Shown here one piece after another: positions 8,272 to 17,274 of a stretch of DNA of 64,000 nt. Every line of letters begins with the position of its first letter. The stretch's first letter is position 1. A program made the position numbers and the translations under genes. The notes under the pieces are model-generated. The model did not search any database and had not been told where the DNA came from. It saw nothing but the letters and a program-made list of their open reading frames with translations. The stretch spans positions 496,001 to 560,000 of the forward strand of contig CATOSU010000002.1 in the NCBI GenBank assembly GCA_951812615.1, in the 5' to 3' direction. Source of the stretch: an uncultured Paracoccaceae bacterium. GTDB taxonomy: Bacteria; Pseudomonadota; Alphaproteobacteria; Rhodobacterales; Rhodobacteraceae.

Positions 8272-8940
8272 ATGCGGGTACTGATTGCTGCGCTGGGTGT
8301 CCTGTTGATCGCGCTGATGGCGTATTCCGTGCACCTGTTGTTGCAGTCCTGTGGCGTCCGGCTGCCCTTTACCGACCGCGTCCTGAGCTTCTGTGTCACG
8401 GCAGAGGAACTGGCAACACAGGCCGGTCTGGATACCGCGGACCGGCAGGGTGCGGACCTCGTGCGTGAAGTGCGACAGCGCGAACGGGAACTGGCGCTGC
8501 TGAAATGCCATGCCGATCCGCCGCTGCCCCCGCCCCCGAAAACACCCAGCGGCCTGACCCCGGATGCCTTCGACGACAACGACATTTCGGTCATGGAGGG
8601 CTGCTGGCAGCTGTCCTCGGACTATGCCGTGCGCGACATCAACACCGGGGCCATCACGCATTTCCGGTACTGGCGGATCTGCTTTGACAAAAACGGCAAG
8701 GGCCGGGAAACCATGCGCTCGACCACCGGCACGCTCTGCCGGGGCAACCTGCGGGGACGGATGCCGGGCAACGGCACGCTGACGATGCGCGAACCCGGCA
8801 ACCTGCAATGCGACAACAATTCATCGATCTTCCGCCGCGACATCACCTGCCGGATCAACAATCACGGCGTGGCGGTGTGCGACACGTATCAACCCGAAAT
8901 CAACGGACGCGGCAGCGCAACGCTGCGCCGCGCCAGATAG
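8272..8940 (+). CDS. SrfA-type membrane-anchored protein (first gene of the srf cluster)
   Basis: A 222-aa protein with one N-terminal membrane helix (RVLIAALGVLLIALMAYSV) and a periplasmic part. After the helix comes a hinge starting SCG, a second Cys, a coiled-coil-like stretch RQRERELALLKC and a proline-rich linker PPLPPPP. The C-terminal domain of about 120 residues holds several Cys and the motif EGCWQLSSDY, which I recall from the C-terminus of Salmonella-type SrfA. The hinge is shared with the proteins encoded at 8951 and 10643. I chose the ATG at 8272 because of the GGGGAGGC ribosome site just upstream. It is 10 bp before the next gene. The function is unknown. Confidence 0.7.
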   Translation: MRVLIAALGVLLIALMAYSVHLLLQSCGVRLPFTDRVLSFCVTAEELATQAGLDTADRQGADLVREVRQRERELALLKCHADPPLPPPPKTPSGLTPDAFDDNDISVMEGCWQLSSDYAVRDINTGAITHFRYWRICFDKNGKGRETMRSTTGTLCRGNLRGRMPGNGTLTMREPGNLQCDNNSSIFRRDITCRINNHGVAVCDTYQPEINGRGSATLRRAR

Positions 8941-8950
8941 GGACAAGGCC

Positions 8951-10639
8951 ATGGCCGACTACTTCATCTCCAAGACAAGGGTTGCGACCGCCGATCTTGT
9001 CACCGCCGATGGACAGCCGGTGCTGGAGCGCCACGCGGACCTCTCGGCGCTGCTTGCCGAGCGGGCCGGGCCGGAGACCGCCGCGCTCTTTGCCGAACCG
9101 CTGGTCAGCCACGGCAATGACGAAGCGCCGCCCTCTGTCTCCTGGTATACGACGCTGCCGGGCGAGGCTGTCCCGCTGGAACGGCTGACACCCGCCGAAC
9201 GCAGCCGGGCCGAACGCTGGCTGAGCGACCACCTGCGCCCAATGCGGGCCATGGCGGAAGATCCCGGCTCGGCGAACCTCGTATGGGGCGCGCTGACAAC
9301 GCTGGGGCAGTCCGACATTCAGGTTGTCGGGGACCGGCCCGTCATCACCAACTGGGGCCTGATGCTGGACGGGAACGGCGCAAATGCCTCGACCCGGACG
9401 GATCATTTTGCCCGAACCCTCGGCAGCTATGTCTCCACCCCGGCGCAACCGGTGGCCGCTGCGCCGCCCGCCATGCCCGCCTCTGCCGCGGCCCCCACGA
9501 CGGAGGAGGCGACGGAGGTGGCGCCACCGGTCACACCGGCGCGGCGCGGCGTTCCCGCCATTGCATGGGTTCCGCTTGTGATCCTGCTGGCACTGGCCGG
9601 CGCGACGCTCTACTGGCTGCTGCAGCCCGGCACACGGCTGTTCCCGCCGGAAACGCCGCTAATCTCCGAGGCCGAGGCGCTGGAGGCCCAGACCGCCCTG
9701 AACGACAGCCTGCGCGCCCGCAAGGCGGAACTTGACGCCGCGCTGGAAGGAGCCGTGTGCCGCGCCGATGGTGTCCTGATCGTGCCTGGCGGCCTGACAC
9801 CCGAAGGGCTGACCCCGCCCAAGGAAGGCACCGAGTTTCCCCGTAAAGCCGCCGTCGCTCCGGGCACCCTGCTGCCGAACGCCGCCGACCGGGTGCTGGT
9901 GCCCGGCGACGGGGAGGAGGATCAGACCCTCCTCGGCCTGCTCGAAGCCAGCACCGTTCTGGTCCTGGCACGTGGCCCCGCCGGAATGTCCGCCGGTTCC
10001 GGTTTTGTCGTCGGACCGGGCCTGATCGTGACCAACCAGCACCTGATTGCCGATGCCGCCCCGGGCGAGATCGCCGTCGCCGGCAAGGGGCTGGAACAAC
10101 CGCTCGCCGCACAGGTCCTGAAAGCGGCCGGCCCGCTGGAGGAAACCGGACAGGATTTTGCCCTGCTGCAGATCGAGGGCGCGGACCTGCCGGCCTTTCC
10201 GATCCACCTGACCGAAGCCTCGCTGAAGCTGACCAACGTGATCGCGGCGGGCTATCCCGGCGACGTGCTGGAACTGGATATCGATTTCGCCGCCCTCAAG
10301 GCGGGTGACCTCAGCGCGGTTCCTGACCTCACCGTGACCGATGGCATCGTGAATACCGAACAGCAGATCGGCCCGCAGACATCAGTCCTGATGCATTCCG
10401 CCGCGCTGAGCAGCGGCAATTCCGGCGGGCCGCTGGTCGATATGTGCGGGCGCGTAGTCGGCGTGAACACGTTTGTGCGCAAGGGTCCGCTGCAAAATCG
10501 CGGCTTCGCGCTCTCGTCGGGCGACCTGCTTGCATTTCTTGAGGGCACCGAGGCCACGCCCGCGGTCGTGACCGAAACCTGCGCGCCCGAGGTCCGCCCG
10601 CATGTGCCAAGGGCCAAAGACAGCAAGGACAAGGACTGA
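8951..10639 (+). CDS. Membrane-tethered trypsin-like serine protease of the srf cluster
   Basis: A 562-aa fusion. Residues 1 to about 150 form a cytoplasmic SrfA-type domain that also occurs in the protein at 10643 (shared AALFAEP segment). A Pro/Ala-rich linker leads to a membrane helix at about 200-222 (WVPLVILLALAGATLYWLL) and a short coiled coil. The periplasmic C-terminal half is a trypsin/HtrA-fold domain with an intact triad: His364 in TNQHLI, Asp402 in DFALLQ and Ser491 in SSGNSGGPL. There is no PDZ domain. The topology puts the protease in the periplasm with a cytosolic handle towards SrfB/SrfC. Substrates are unknown. The next gene starts 3 bp after its stop. Confidence 0.8.
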   Translation: MADYFISKTRVATADLVTADGQPVLERHADLSALLAERAGPETAALFAEPLVSHGNDEAPPSVSWYTTLPGEAVPLERLTPAERSRAERWLSDHLRPMRAMAEDPGSANLVWGALTTLGQSDIQVVGDRPVITNWGLMLDGNGANASTRTDHFARTLGSYVSTPAQPVAAAPPAMPASAAAPTTEEATEVAPPVTPARRGVPAIAWVPLVILLALAGATLYWLLQPGTRLFPPETPLISEAEALEAQTALNDSLRARKAELDAALEGAVCRADGVLIVPGGLTPEGLTPPKEGTEFPRKAAVAPGTLLPNAADRVLVPGDGEEDQTLLGLLEASTVLVLARGPAGMSAGSGFVVGPGLIVTNQHLIADAAPGEIAVAGKGLEQPLAAQVLKAAGPLEETGQDFALLQIEGADLPAFPIHLTEASLKLTNVIAAGYPGDVLELDIDFAALKAGDLSAVPDLTVTDGIVNTEQQIGPQTSVLMHSAALSSGNSGGPLVDMCGRVVGVNTFVRKGPLQNRGFALSSGDLLAFLEGTEATPAVVTETCAPEVRPHVPRAKDSKDKD

Positions 10640-10642
10640 ACG

Positions 10643-11452
10643 ATGCTGGCACCGTTGCTGGTCACCACCTCGTCCGAAGGGATGCAACCGCTGGGTTCCG
10701 CGGCCCAGCGATCCTATGAACTGGTGTCGGGCACGGTGCGGCAGAGGCTGGGAGAGGATCACGCAGCGCTCTTTGCCGAACCGATCAGCACGCGGCACGG
10801 CGACCGGATCGACTGGCACACATCGGTCGACGGCAAGGCCCGGCCACTTGCCGGCCTGCAACCGGGTGATCAGTCGCGCGTCCGGGAAAAGCTGGGACAA
10901 TTGATCGCCGATATCGTCGCAGAGGCCGGGACCCTGTCGGGCAGTGACAGCGCCGAGGATCAGCGCCTCGGACAGGCGCTGTCCAACGCCGTGGAGATCC
11001 CGTCCGAGGACATGATTTGGGCCGTGGACGACGGAGACACCCTGCATCCGGTCATCGTGCATTGGGCGTGGATCCGGGACGAAAAACGCGCCGTGCGCGG
11101 CTTGCTGACCGGCCTTGTTCCGCGCCCGGCCCCGGATCCGGTACCGCTGCAATCTGCACCGGCCGCCTCGATCTGGCACAGCCCGGTCTGGTCGTGGCTG
11201 GTCGTGCTTGGATGGCTGCTGCTGGCGGCGCTGTTGGGCCTGATCTTGTGGCTGATGATCCATCCCTGCGGACTCGCACCGTGGGGGCCGGACCATTGCC
11301 GGAAACCGGGTGCGGCCCTGGCAGCAGCCTTTTCCGAACAGCAGGTGACCGAGGAAGAGATCCAGCGGCTGGAACATGAGATCGCGCTGGCAGACCGCGC
11401 CTGCCAGCCGAAAATCCCGCTGTCACCGGCAGCGGCCCCGAAAAAGGAATAG
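10643..11452 (+). CDS. SrfA-type membrane protein, paralogue of the protease anchor
   Basis: A 269-aa protein. The N-terminal cytoplasmic domain (about 1-165) matches the N-terminus of the upstream protease, including the segments AALFAEP and RIDWHTS, the latter resembling the IDW-type motif of SrfA. A single strong membrane helix (VWSWLVVLGWLLLAALLGLILWLMI) precedes the hinge HPCG, a second Cys, a coiled coil (EEEIQRLEHEIALADRAC) and a short tail. It has no enzymatic domain. The layout fits a structural anchor that may oligomerise with its two relatives. It is 3 bp downstream of the protease gene. No biochemical role can be assigned. Confidence 0.7.
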   Translation: MLAPLLVTTSSEGMQPLGSAAQRSYELVSGTVRQRLGEDHAALFAEPISTRHGDRIDWHTSVDGKARPLAGLQPGDQSRVREKLGQLIADIVAEAGTLSGSDSAEDQRLGQALSNAVEIPSEDMIWAVDDGDTLHPVIVHWAWIRDEKRAVRGLLTGLVPRPAPDPVPLQSAPAASIWHSPVWSWLVVLGWLLLAALLGLILWLMIHPCGLAPWGPDHCRKPGAALAAAFSEQQVTEEEIQRLEHEIALADRACQPKIPLSPAAAPKKE

Positions 11453-11482
11453 ATGCAGATGCCAATCGTAACCGACGGGTCT

Positions 11483-11539
11483 TTGCAGGGGTGACGATGG
11501 CGCGATATAACGCAATAATCTCAGTATTGTCTGAGGATT
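11483..11539 (+). promoter_or_regulatory. Candidate sigma70 promoter and operator-like palindrome before srfB
   Basis: TTGCAG at 11483-11488 and TATAAC at 11506-11511 are separated by 17 bp. A near-perfect inverted repeat (AATCTCAG at 11517-11524, CTGAGGATT at 11531-11539, 6-bp centre) covers the predicted transcription start. The gap of 98 bp is the longest between the first eight genes of the cluster, so srfB and the genes after it could have their own regulated promoter. This is a reading of sequence only. Confidence 0.4.
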
Positions 11540-11550
11540 AGGGAACCGGA

Positions 11551-14500
11551 ATGCAAAGCTCACAGCACCTGGCACGGCTGCTCGACTGGCGGGACGAGGT
11601 TTCTCTGATCCCCTATTCCGGAACCCAGGTCCTCGATTTCGGGTTCAACCTCGATACGCTGACGCTCAGGAATGCGCGCTTCATCGAACGGCAGGTCGGC
11701 GGCGATGACGCCAACGAGGAATGGTCGCTGATGCCGCTGACCGGCGACACGGAAACCGATGACGTGATCGAAGCCGGGGGCGATGCCGCGGACGATCCCT
11801 ATTCGGTCCGCGCGGTCAGCGCGCTGGAGCCGTTCCTTGCCAAATGGGTGCCCGTCCCCGTGCTGCGGGTCAAGACCGACCGGGGCGCCGGTGGCGAGGA
11901 CCACTTTGACGCCGGTCCGTCAACCTGGGCCCGGATGCGGGTTGTCGAACTTGACACGCCCGACGCCGCCACGGGCCATACCCACCGGGTGCAACTGGCG
12001 CTGGACACCACGCTGATGGAAACCGGGTCGGACCTGCAATACCTTGCACCACAGCACTCTGACGCCGAGAAATCCCGGGATTTCCGCTTTGTCTCCGATC
12101 CCGTGCATATGGACTGGTTCCTGCGGCGGCTGGAACCGGGACCGGAAGGTGAAACGCTGGACATGCAGAAATGGGTCAGCGACTGGCTCGACGACCTGTT
12201 CATGTCCTTCAAACGCGCCGAACGGCCGGGCCGCCGGATCACCCATGACATGCTGCCGCACAAGTTCGAACACTGGGCGCGCTACCTCGCCTATCTGCGG
12301 CTGATCGATCATGCGGTACAGATCCCCCGGCTGCGGCTGGCCAATACTGTCGGTGAACGCGAAGGCCTGACGCCGGTCGATGTCGAACTGGTTCTCGATG
12401 TCGGCAATTCGCGCACCTGCGGCATCCTGATCGAACGGTTCCCGGGCGACACCCGCCTTGATCTTGCACGCTCCTATCCGCTTGAAATCCGTGATCTGTC
12501 ACAGCCGGAACTGCAATATGCCGGCCTCTTCGACAGCCGTGTCGAGTTCTCCGAATTCCGCATGGGCGAAGAACGCTTCGCCAGCCGCTCAGGCCGCCGA
12601 AACGCGTTTGTCTGGCCCAGTTTCGTCCGCGTCGGCCCCGAAGCGCTGCGCCTTGTTGCCGGCGAGGAAGGCACCGAAACCGCCTCGGGCCTGTCCAGCC
12701 CGAAACGCTATCTATGGGACGAAACACCGGTCCGGCAGGACTGGCGGTTTCACCATCATTCCGACCCTAACAACCTGCCGAAATCCCTGCGCGCCGGAAT
12801 GCGGTTCCTGACCGAAGCCGGCGATGTGCTGGAACAGGTCGCCGCCGATGAACGCGCCCGGCTACGGCCACGCAGCCGAACCGCGCCCCGCCCGGCGATC
12901 CGGCCACGGTTCGCCCGCGCGTCGCTGTTCGGGTTCATGCTGGCCGAAATCATCGCCCACGCCCTGATTCAGGTGAACGCCCCCGCGGGTCGGGCCCGCC
13001 GCCCGCAATCCGACCTGCCGCGCCGGCTGGACCGGATCATCCTGACCCTGCCCACCGCCACAAGCGCGCAGGAACAGGCAATCATAAGGTCCAAGGCCAA
13101 GGGCGCGCTGGCGCTGGTCTGGTCGTTGATGGGTCTTGGCGACGGCGACGGCGCGATCTCGCGTATGCCCGAATTGATCGTTGACTGGGACGAGGCAAGC
13201 TGCACGCAACTGGTCTATCTCTATTCGGAACTGGCACAGAAATTCGATGGCCGCATCGACCGCTTTCTCGAATTGAAGGGCACGCCGCGCGCCCGCGCAG
13301 ATGGCGAAGCGCCCGAACCCTCTCTGCGGCTTGCCTGTATCGACATCGGGGGCGGCACGACCGACCTGATGGTCACCACCTACTGGGGCGAAGCGGGCCG
13401 CGTCCTGCTGCTGAAACAGACCTTCCGAGAAGGGTTTCGCGTCGCCGGAGACGAATTGCTGCAAGGTGTGATCGCCTCGATCATCCTGCCCTGCCTGCAA
13501 CGGGCGATGGAGGAGGCCGGCGCCGGCTTCGCGGGCGAGCGTATCCGCGAGCTTTTCGCCGGGGACCTCGGCGGGCTCGACCAGCAGACGGTGCAAAAAC
13601 GCCGCCAGTTCGCCCTGCGCGTCCTGATGCCTCTGGCGGTGGCGATCCTCGAAGCCTGCGAAACAGCCGAGGAGTTCGAAGGCCTGACCATCGCCGTCAG
13701 CGATCACCTCGACATCGCCGATACCGAAGAAGAGACGCAGCAACCGGTTCCCGCGCCGCTGGTCGCCTATCTCGAAGATGCTGCGCGGGATCTCGGCGCC
13801 GCGGATTTCCGCCTCGGGGACGTAACCCTCGCCTTCGACCGAAGCGACGTGGACGCGATCGCCCGCGAGGTGTTCCAGAAAGTGCTGGCCAACATGGGCG
13901 AGGTCATTGCCCATCTCGGTGCCGACGTGGTGCTGCTGACCGGGCGGCCGTCGCGCCTGCCGGCGGTCCGTGCCATCCTGCAAGAGATGATGGTCGTACC
14001 GCCGCACCGGCTTATCTCCATGCACGCCTACAAAACCGGCCGCTGGTATCCGTTCCGCGACCCGGTAACCCAGCGCATCGGCGATCCGAAATCGACTGTC
14101 GCGGTGGGCGGCATGCTGATCGCGCTGAGCGAGGCGCGCATTCCGAATTTCAGGGTCGACACTTCGGCATTCCGGATGAAATCCACCGCGCGGTTCATCG
14201 GCGAAATGGACAGTTCCGGCCAGATCACCGACGACCGGGTGCTGTTTTCCGACATCGATCTGGACGCGCGCAAATCCGGCGTCGACCTGGAGGCCAAGAT
14301 CAGGATGTACACCCCGGTCTACCTTGGGGCACGGCAGTTGCCGCTGGAACGCTGGGCCACGACCCCGCTCTACCGGATGGACTTCGCCACGCAGGCTGCC
14401 CAGTCCCGCGCGCCGCTGACGGTGACGCTGGAACGCACCGAGTTCGACGGCGACCCCGACCTGCAAACCTCCGAGTCGCTGCTGCGCCGCGAGGCCCTGC

Positions 14501-14634
14501 GCGAGGCGTTTTCCATCACCGCTGTGGACGATGCCGACGGCGACAGCATCAAGCCGTCGGAGGTGCAGCTGCGCCTGCAAACGCTTGGATTTGACAACGA
14601 TTACTGGATCGATACCGGCCTGTTCCGGTTCTGA
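11551..14634 (+). CDS. srfB: SrfB family protein, actin/Hsp70-fold ATPase
   Basis: A 1027-aa protein of the SrfB family (named from the Salmonella srfABC operon). It has the signatures of the ASKHA (actin/Hsp70/sugar kinase) fold: a phosphate-1 loop VLDVGNSRTCGIL near residue 283, a phosphate-2 loop CIDIGGGTTDLMV near residue 598, and an adenosine motif VVLLTGRPSRLPAV near residue 793. No signal peptide or membrane helix is visible, so it is cytosolic. Its length is close to the roughly 1000 aa of the family. It starts 11 bp after an AGGGAA ribosome site and is followed 9 bp later by srfC. Its role is not known; actin-like folds suggest polymerisation or a chaperone-like ATP cycle. Confidence 0.85.
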   Translation: MQSSQHLARLLDWRDEVSLIPYSGTQVLDFGFNLDTLTLRNARFIERQVGGDDANEEWSLMPLTGDTETDDVIEAGGDAADDPYSVRAVSALEPFLAKWVPVPVLRVKTDRGAGGEDHFDAGPSTWARMRVVELDTPDAATGHTHRVQLALDTTLMETGSDLQYLAPQHSDAEKSRDFRFVSDPVHMDWFLRRLEPGPEGETLDMQKWVSDWLDDLFMSFKRAERPGRRITHDMLPHKFEHWARYLAYLRLIDHAVQIPRLRLANTVGEREGLTPVDVELVLDVGNSRTCGILIERFPGDTRLDLARSYPLEIRDLSQPELQYAGLFDSRVEFSEFRMGEERFASRSGRRNAFVWPSFVRVGPEALRLVAGEEGTETASGLSSPKRYLWDETPVRQDWRFHHHSDPNNLPKSLRAGMRFLTEAGDVLEQVAADERARLRPRSRTAPRPAIRPRFARASLFGFMLAEIIAHALIQVNAPAGRARRPQSDLPRRLDRIILTLPTATSAQEQAIIRSKAKGALALVWSLMGLGDGDGAISRMPELIVDWDEASCTQLVYLYSELAQKFDGRIDRFLELKGTPRARADGEAPEPSLRLACIDIGGGTTDLMVTTYWGEAGRVLLLKQTFREGFRVAGDELLQGVIASIILPCLQRAMEEAGAGFAGERIRELFAGDLGGLDQQTVQKRRQFALRVLMPLAVAILEACETAEEFEGLTIAVSDHLDIADTEEETQQPVPAPLVAYLEDAARDLGAADFRLGDVTLAFDRSDVDAIAREVFQKVLANMGEVIAHLGADVVLLTGRPSRLPAVRAILQEMMVVPPHRLISMHAYKTGRWYPFRDPVTQRIGDPKSTVAVGGMLIALSEARIPNFRVDTSAFRMKSTARFIGEMDSSGQITDDRVLFSDIDLDARKSGVDLEAKIRMYTPVYLGARQLPLERWATTPLYRMDFATQAAQSRAPLTVTLERTEFDGDPDLQTSESLLRREALREAFSITAVDDADGDSIKPSEVQLRLQTLGFDNDYWIDTGLFRF

Positions 14635-14643
14635 AGGATACAG

Positions 14644-17274
14644 ATGAGCACCCAGGACCAGGACAGACTTGTAGACGATGCCGCCGAACTGGCCCGGCTC
14701 ACGGGCGCGGCGCTGACCTGGGTCGAAGACCCCGAAAACGCCGATACAGTCGGGGCCGAGGCGCAGTCGCTGCGGCGGATGCTGCGCCGAACGCGACGCC
14801 GGGCCGAGCGGCTTGGCCGGGCCGCCGGCACCCGCATGTCGGTCAGTGTTTTCGGCCCCAGCCAGGCTGGGAAATCCTTTCTCGTGTCGGTCCTCGCCCG
14901 CCCTGCGACCGGTCCGCTGATCGCCGATTTCGCACCTGGCGACGGCCAGCTTGACTATATCCGAGCGATCAACCCCGAGGGCGAAGGCGAAAGCACAGGG
15001 CTGGTGACGCGGTTCACCATGGACAAGCAACCCACACCGGACGGCCATCCGGTGCGCCTGATCCTGCTGGGCGAAGCCGACATCATCCGCACGCTGGTCA
15101 ATTCGTTCTTCATGGACGGCGACCTGTCCGAACCGGCCCCGGAACCCTCCGAGATTGCCACCCAGATCGAGAGTTTTCGCGGCAAGACCGGCACCGCACA
15201 GGCCGGGCTGGATCAGGACGATGTCTACGAGATTGCCGAATATATCGAGGCAACCTTTGGCCGCGAAGCCTATGCCGCCGCCCTGAAGCCGCTCTGGGAC
15301 GACGCCGCACGGATCGCGCCGCGCCTGTCCCCGAAAGACCGGGCCGCGTTCTTCGCTGTCCTCTGGGGCGGCCACCAGCCATTTTCGGACCTCTACACAA
15401 AACTGGCGCAATCGCTCGGCCAGCTTGGTCACGCAGGTGAAGTCTTTTGCGGCCTCGACGCGCTGGTGCCGCGCGAAAGCTCGATCATCGACGTCAAGAC
15501 ACTGGCCGGAACAGCTGACGGCACGCCCCTGTCGGTGCTGACACCCGACGGCAGAACCGTGTCGCTGGCGCGATCGCTGGTCTGTGCGCTGGCGGCAGAA
15601 CTGGTGTTGCCCATGCGCGACCTGCCGGCACCGATGTTCGCAGATACCGACCTGCTTGATTTTCCCGGCGCCCGGAACCGCTTCGAACAGCATCTCGAAA
15701 AGGCGTTCGAAAGCCCCGATGCGATCCTGCCGGAACTGCTGCTGCGCGGGAAAGTCGCCTATCTCTTCGACCGCTACGTGGAAAATCAGGAAATCACCTC
15801 CATGCTGCTGTGCATCCCCGACAGCAACATGGAAACCGTGGACCTGCCCGGGCTGGTGCAGAACTGGATCGCAAAGACCAACGGCGCCACGCCGCAACAG
15901 CGTGCCATGTCTGATTGCGTGCTGTTCATGGTGCTGACCAAGTTCGACAAGCACCTCAGCGACAGTGCCGCCGAGGGCGGTGACAAAACGCGGTTCGAAC
16001 GGCGCATTCAGGCGTCGCTGCTGGAAAAATTCGGCAAGGGCAGTGATCCCTGGGTCAGCGAATGGGGTCCGGGCCGCCCATTCGACAACTGCTTCTGGCT
16101 GCGCAATCCGAATTTTTTCGTGGACGGGCTGATCGATTACGGGCCGGACCGGATCGAACAACGCGTCCGCCCGGAAAAACAGGCACGGCTGGCCGAGCTC
16201 AGGGCCGGATGCCTGCGCGCCCCGTCGGTCCAGCGTCATTTCTCCGACCCGCAAGCCGCGTGGGACGCGGCGCTGACGCTGAATGACGGCGGGGTGCGAT
16301 ACCTCGCAGCGGCGCTGGAAAAAGCCTGCAAGCCCGATGCCAAACTGAACCAGATCCGCAAACAGCTGACCGGTCTTCTGACCGTAATCGAGCGGTCCGT
16401 CGCACCGTTCCATGTCTCTGACGACCTGCAACAGCGCATCACCGAGAAAAAGGAGGCCGCCGCCGCGGTCATCGACGATCTCGAGGTTGCCCTGACACGG
16501 CATCGTTTCGGCGCCCTGATGGACGCGCTGATGGTCGGTCAGGACGAGATCGAGGCGCGGATTTCACACGTTCCGAGTCAGGTCCGGATTTCCAATGCTG
16601 TCACCAGCGCAGGCGGCGATCCGGTCGCGGCGGAACGCCCGCAACGCCCCGGCCGGCCGCAGCGTCCCGGCCGCCCGCCGGACCCGCAACCGGAGAACGG
16701 CCAGTTCCGCACCGTCAGCCTTGAACGGTTTCAGGCCGACACCGCGCTGGAGGTCTGGATCGAGGGCATGAAGGCCTTCCGCGACCATGCCGGACGGCGC
16801 GACGCTTACGGCCTGACCGAAACCGGCGCCTTTGATCTGGTCGCCGAACTGATCCATGCTGCGCGGCGCAACGGCCTGTCCGGCCGCACCGCGTCGCAAC
16901 TGCGCGACGTGAATTTCGGGCTGACCGTTGAACGTCAGGCCCAGCCCGCCGCAATCATCGCCGCCGAGAGCGTGAACCACTTTGTCGGGGCGCTGGGCAT
17001 GCTGGACCTGCCCGTCGACGACCGACCCCGGATCGAAACACCGGACGACCAGAACCGGCCGGTCTTTGCGCCGCGCGCCGTGACCGACCGGGCCGACGAC
17101 CTGCCGGTCAGACCGCGCCCGGTGGCCGAAGAAACCTGGACCGACTGGGTCTTTGCGCTCGAAGCGGTCTTTGTGGCCAACGCCAAGGACGGGATCGGCG
17201 ACCGGATAAACGTAGATCAGAACCTGCGGCTGGGTGAGCTTCTCGGGGCGATGAAGGCGCTGCACGGTTCATGA
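14644..17274 (+). CDS. srfC: SrfC family protein, dynamin-like P-loop GTPase
   Basis: An 876-aa protein of the SrfC family. The N-terminal GTPase domain has a G1/Walker A loop GPSQAGKS at residues 71-78, a G3-like motif LLDFPGARNR near residue 340, and a G4-type TKFD near residue 433. The G1-to-G3 distance is unusually large because of a helical insertion. The C-terminal part is mostly alpha-helical with a Pro/Arg-rich spacer around residues 660-680 (AERPQRPGRPQRPGRP). This resembles large dynamin-like or septin-type TRAFAC GTPases. No membrane helix is seen. It follows srfB by 9 bp and overlaps the next start by 4 bp (ATGA), indicating a stoichiometric complex. Confidence 0.82.
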   Translation: MSTQDQDRLVDDAAELARLTGAALTWVEDPENADTVGAEAQSLRRMLRRTRRRAERLGRAAGTRMSVSVFGPSQAGKSFLVSVLARPATGPLIADFAPGDGQLDYIRAINPEGEGESTGLVTRFTMDKQPTPDGHPVRLILLGEADIIRTLVNSFFMDGDLSEPAPEPSEIATQIESFRGKTGTAQAGLDQDDVYEIAEYIEATFGREAYAAALKPLWDDAARIAPRLSPKDRAAFFAVLWGGHQPFSDLYTKLAQSLGQLGHAGEVFCGLDALVPRESSIIDVKTLAGTADGTPLSVLTPDGRTVSLARSLVCALAAELVLPMRDLPAPMFADTDLLDFPGARNRFEQHLEKAFESPDAILPELLLRGKVAYLFDRYVENQEITSMLLCIPDSNMETVDLPGLVQNWIAKTNGATPQQRAMSDCVLFMVLTKFDKHLSDSAAEGGDKTRFERRIQASLLEKFGKGSDPWVSEWGPGRPFDNCFWLRNPNFFVDGLIDYGPDRIEQRVRPEKQARLAELRAGCLRAPSVQRHFSDPQAAWDAALTLNDGGVRYLAAALEKACKPDAKLNQIRKQLTGLLTVIERSVAPFHVSDDLQQRITEKKEAAAAVIDDLEVALTRHRFGALMDALMVGQDEIEARISHVPSQVRISNAVTSAGGDPVAAERPQRPGRPQRPGRPPDPQPENGQFRTVSLERFQADTALEVWIEGMKAFRDHAGRRDAYGLTETGAFDLVAELIHAARRNGLSGRTASQLRDVNFGLTVERQAQPAAIIAAESVNHFVGALGMLDLPVDDRPRIETPDDQNRPVFAPRAVTDRADDLPVRPRPVAEETWTDWVFALEAVFVANAKDGIGDRINVDQNLRLGELLGAMKALHGS

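Noticed and set aside
12862-16503. A 1213-codon open frame on the minus strand opposite srfB and srfC
   Set aside because: It is antisense to two strongly supported genes, has low-complexity composition (Gln, Arg, Gly, His rich) and no domain; it is a by-product of high GC codon use.
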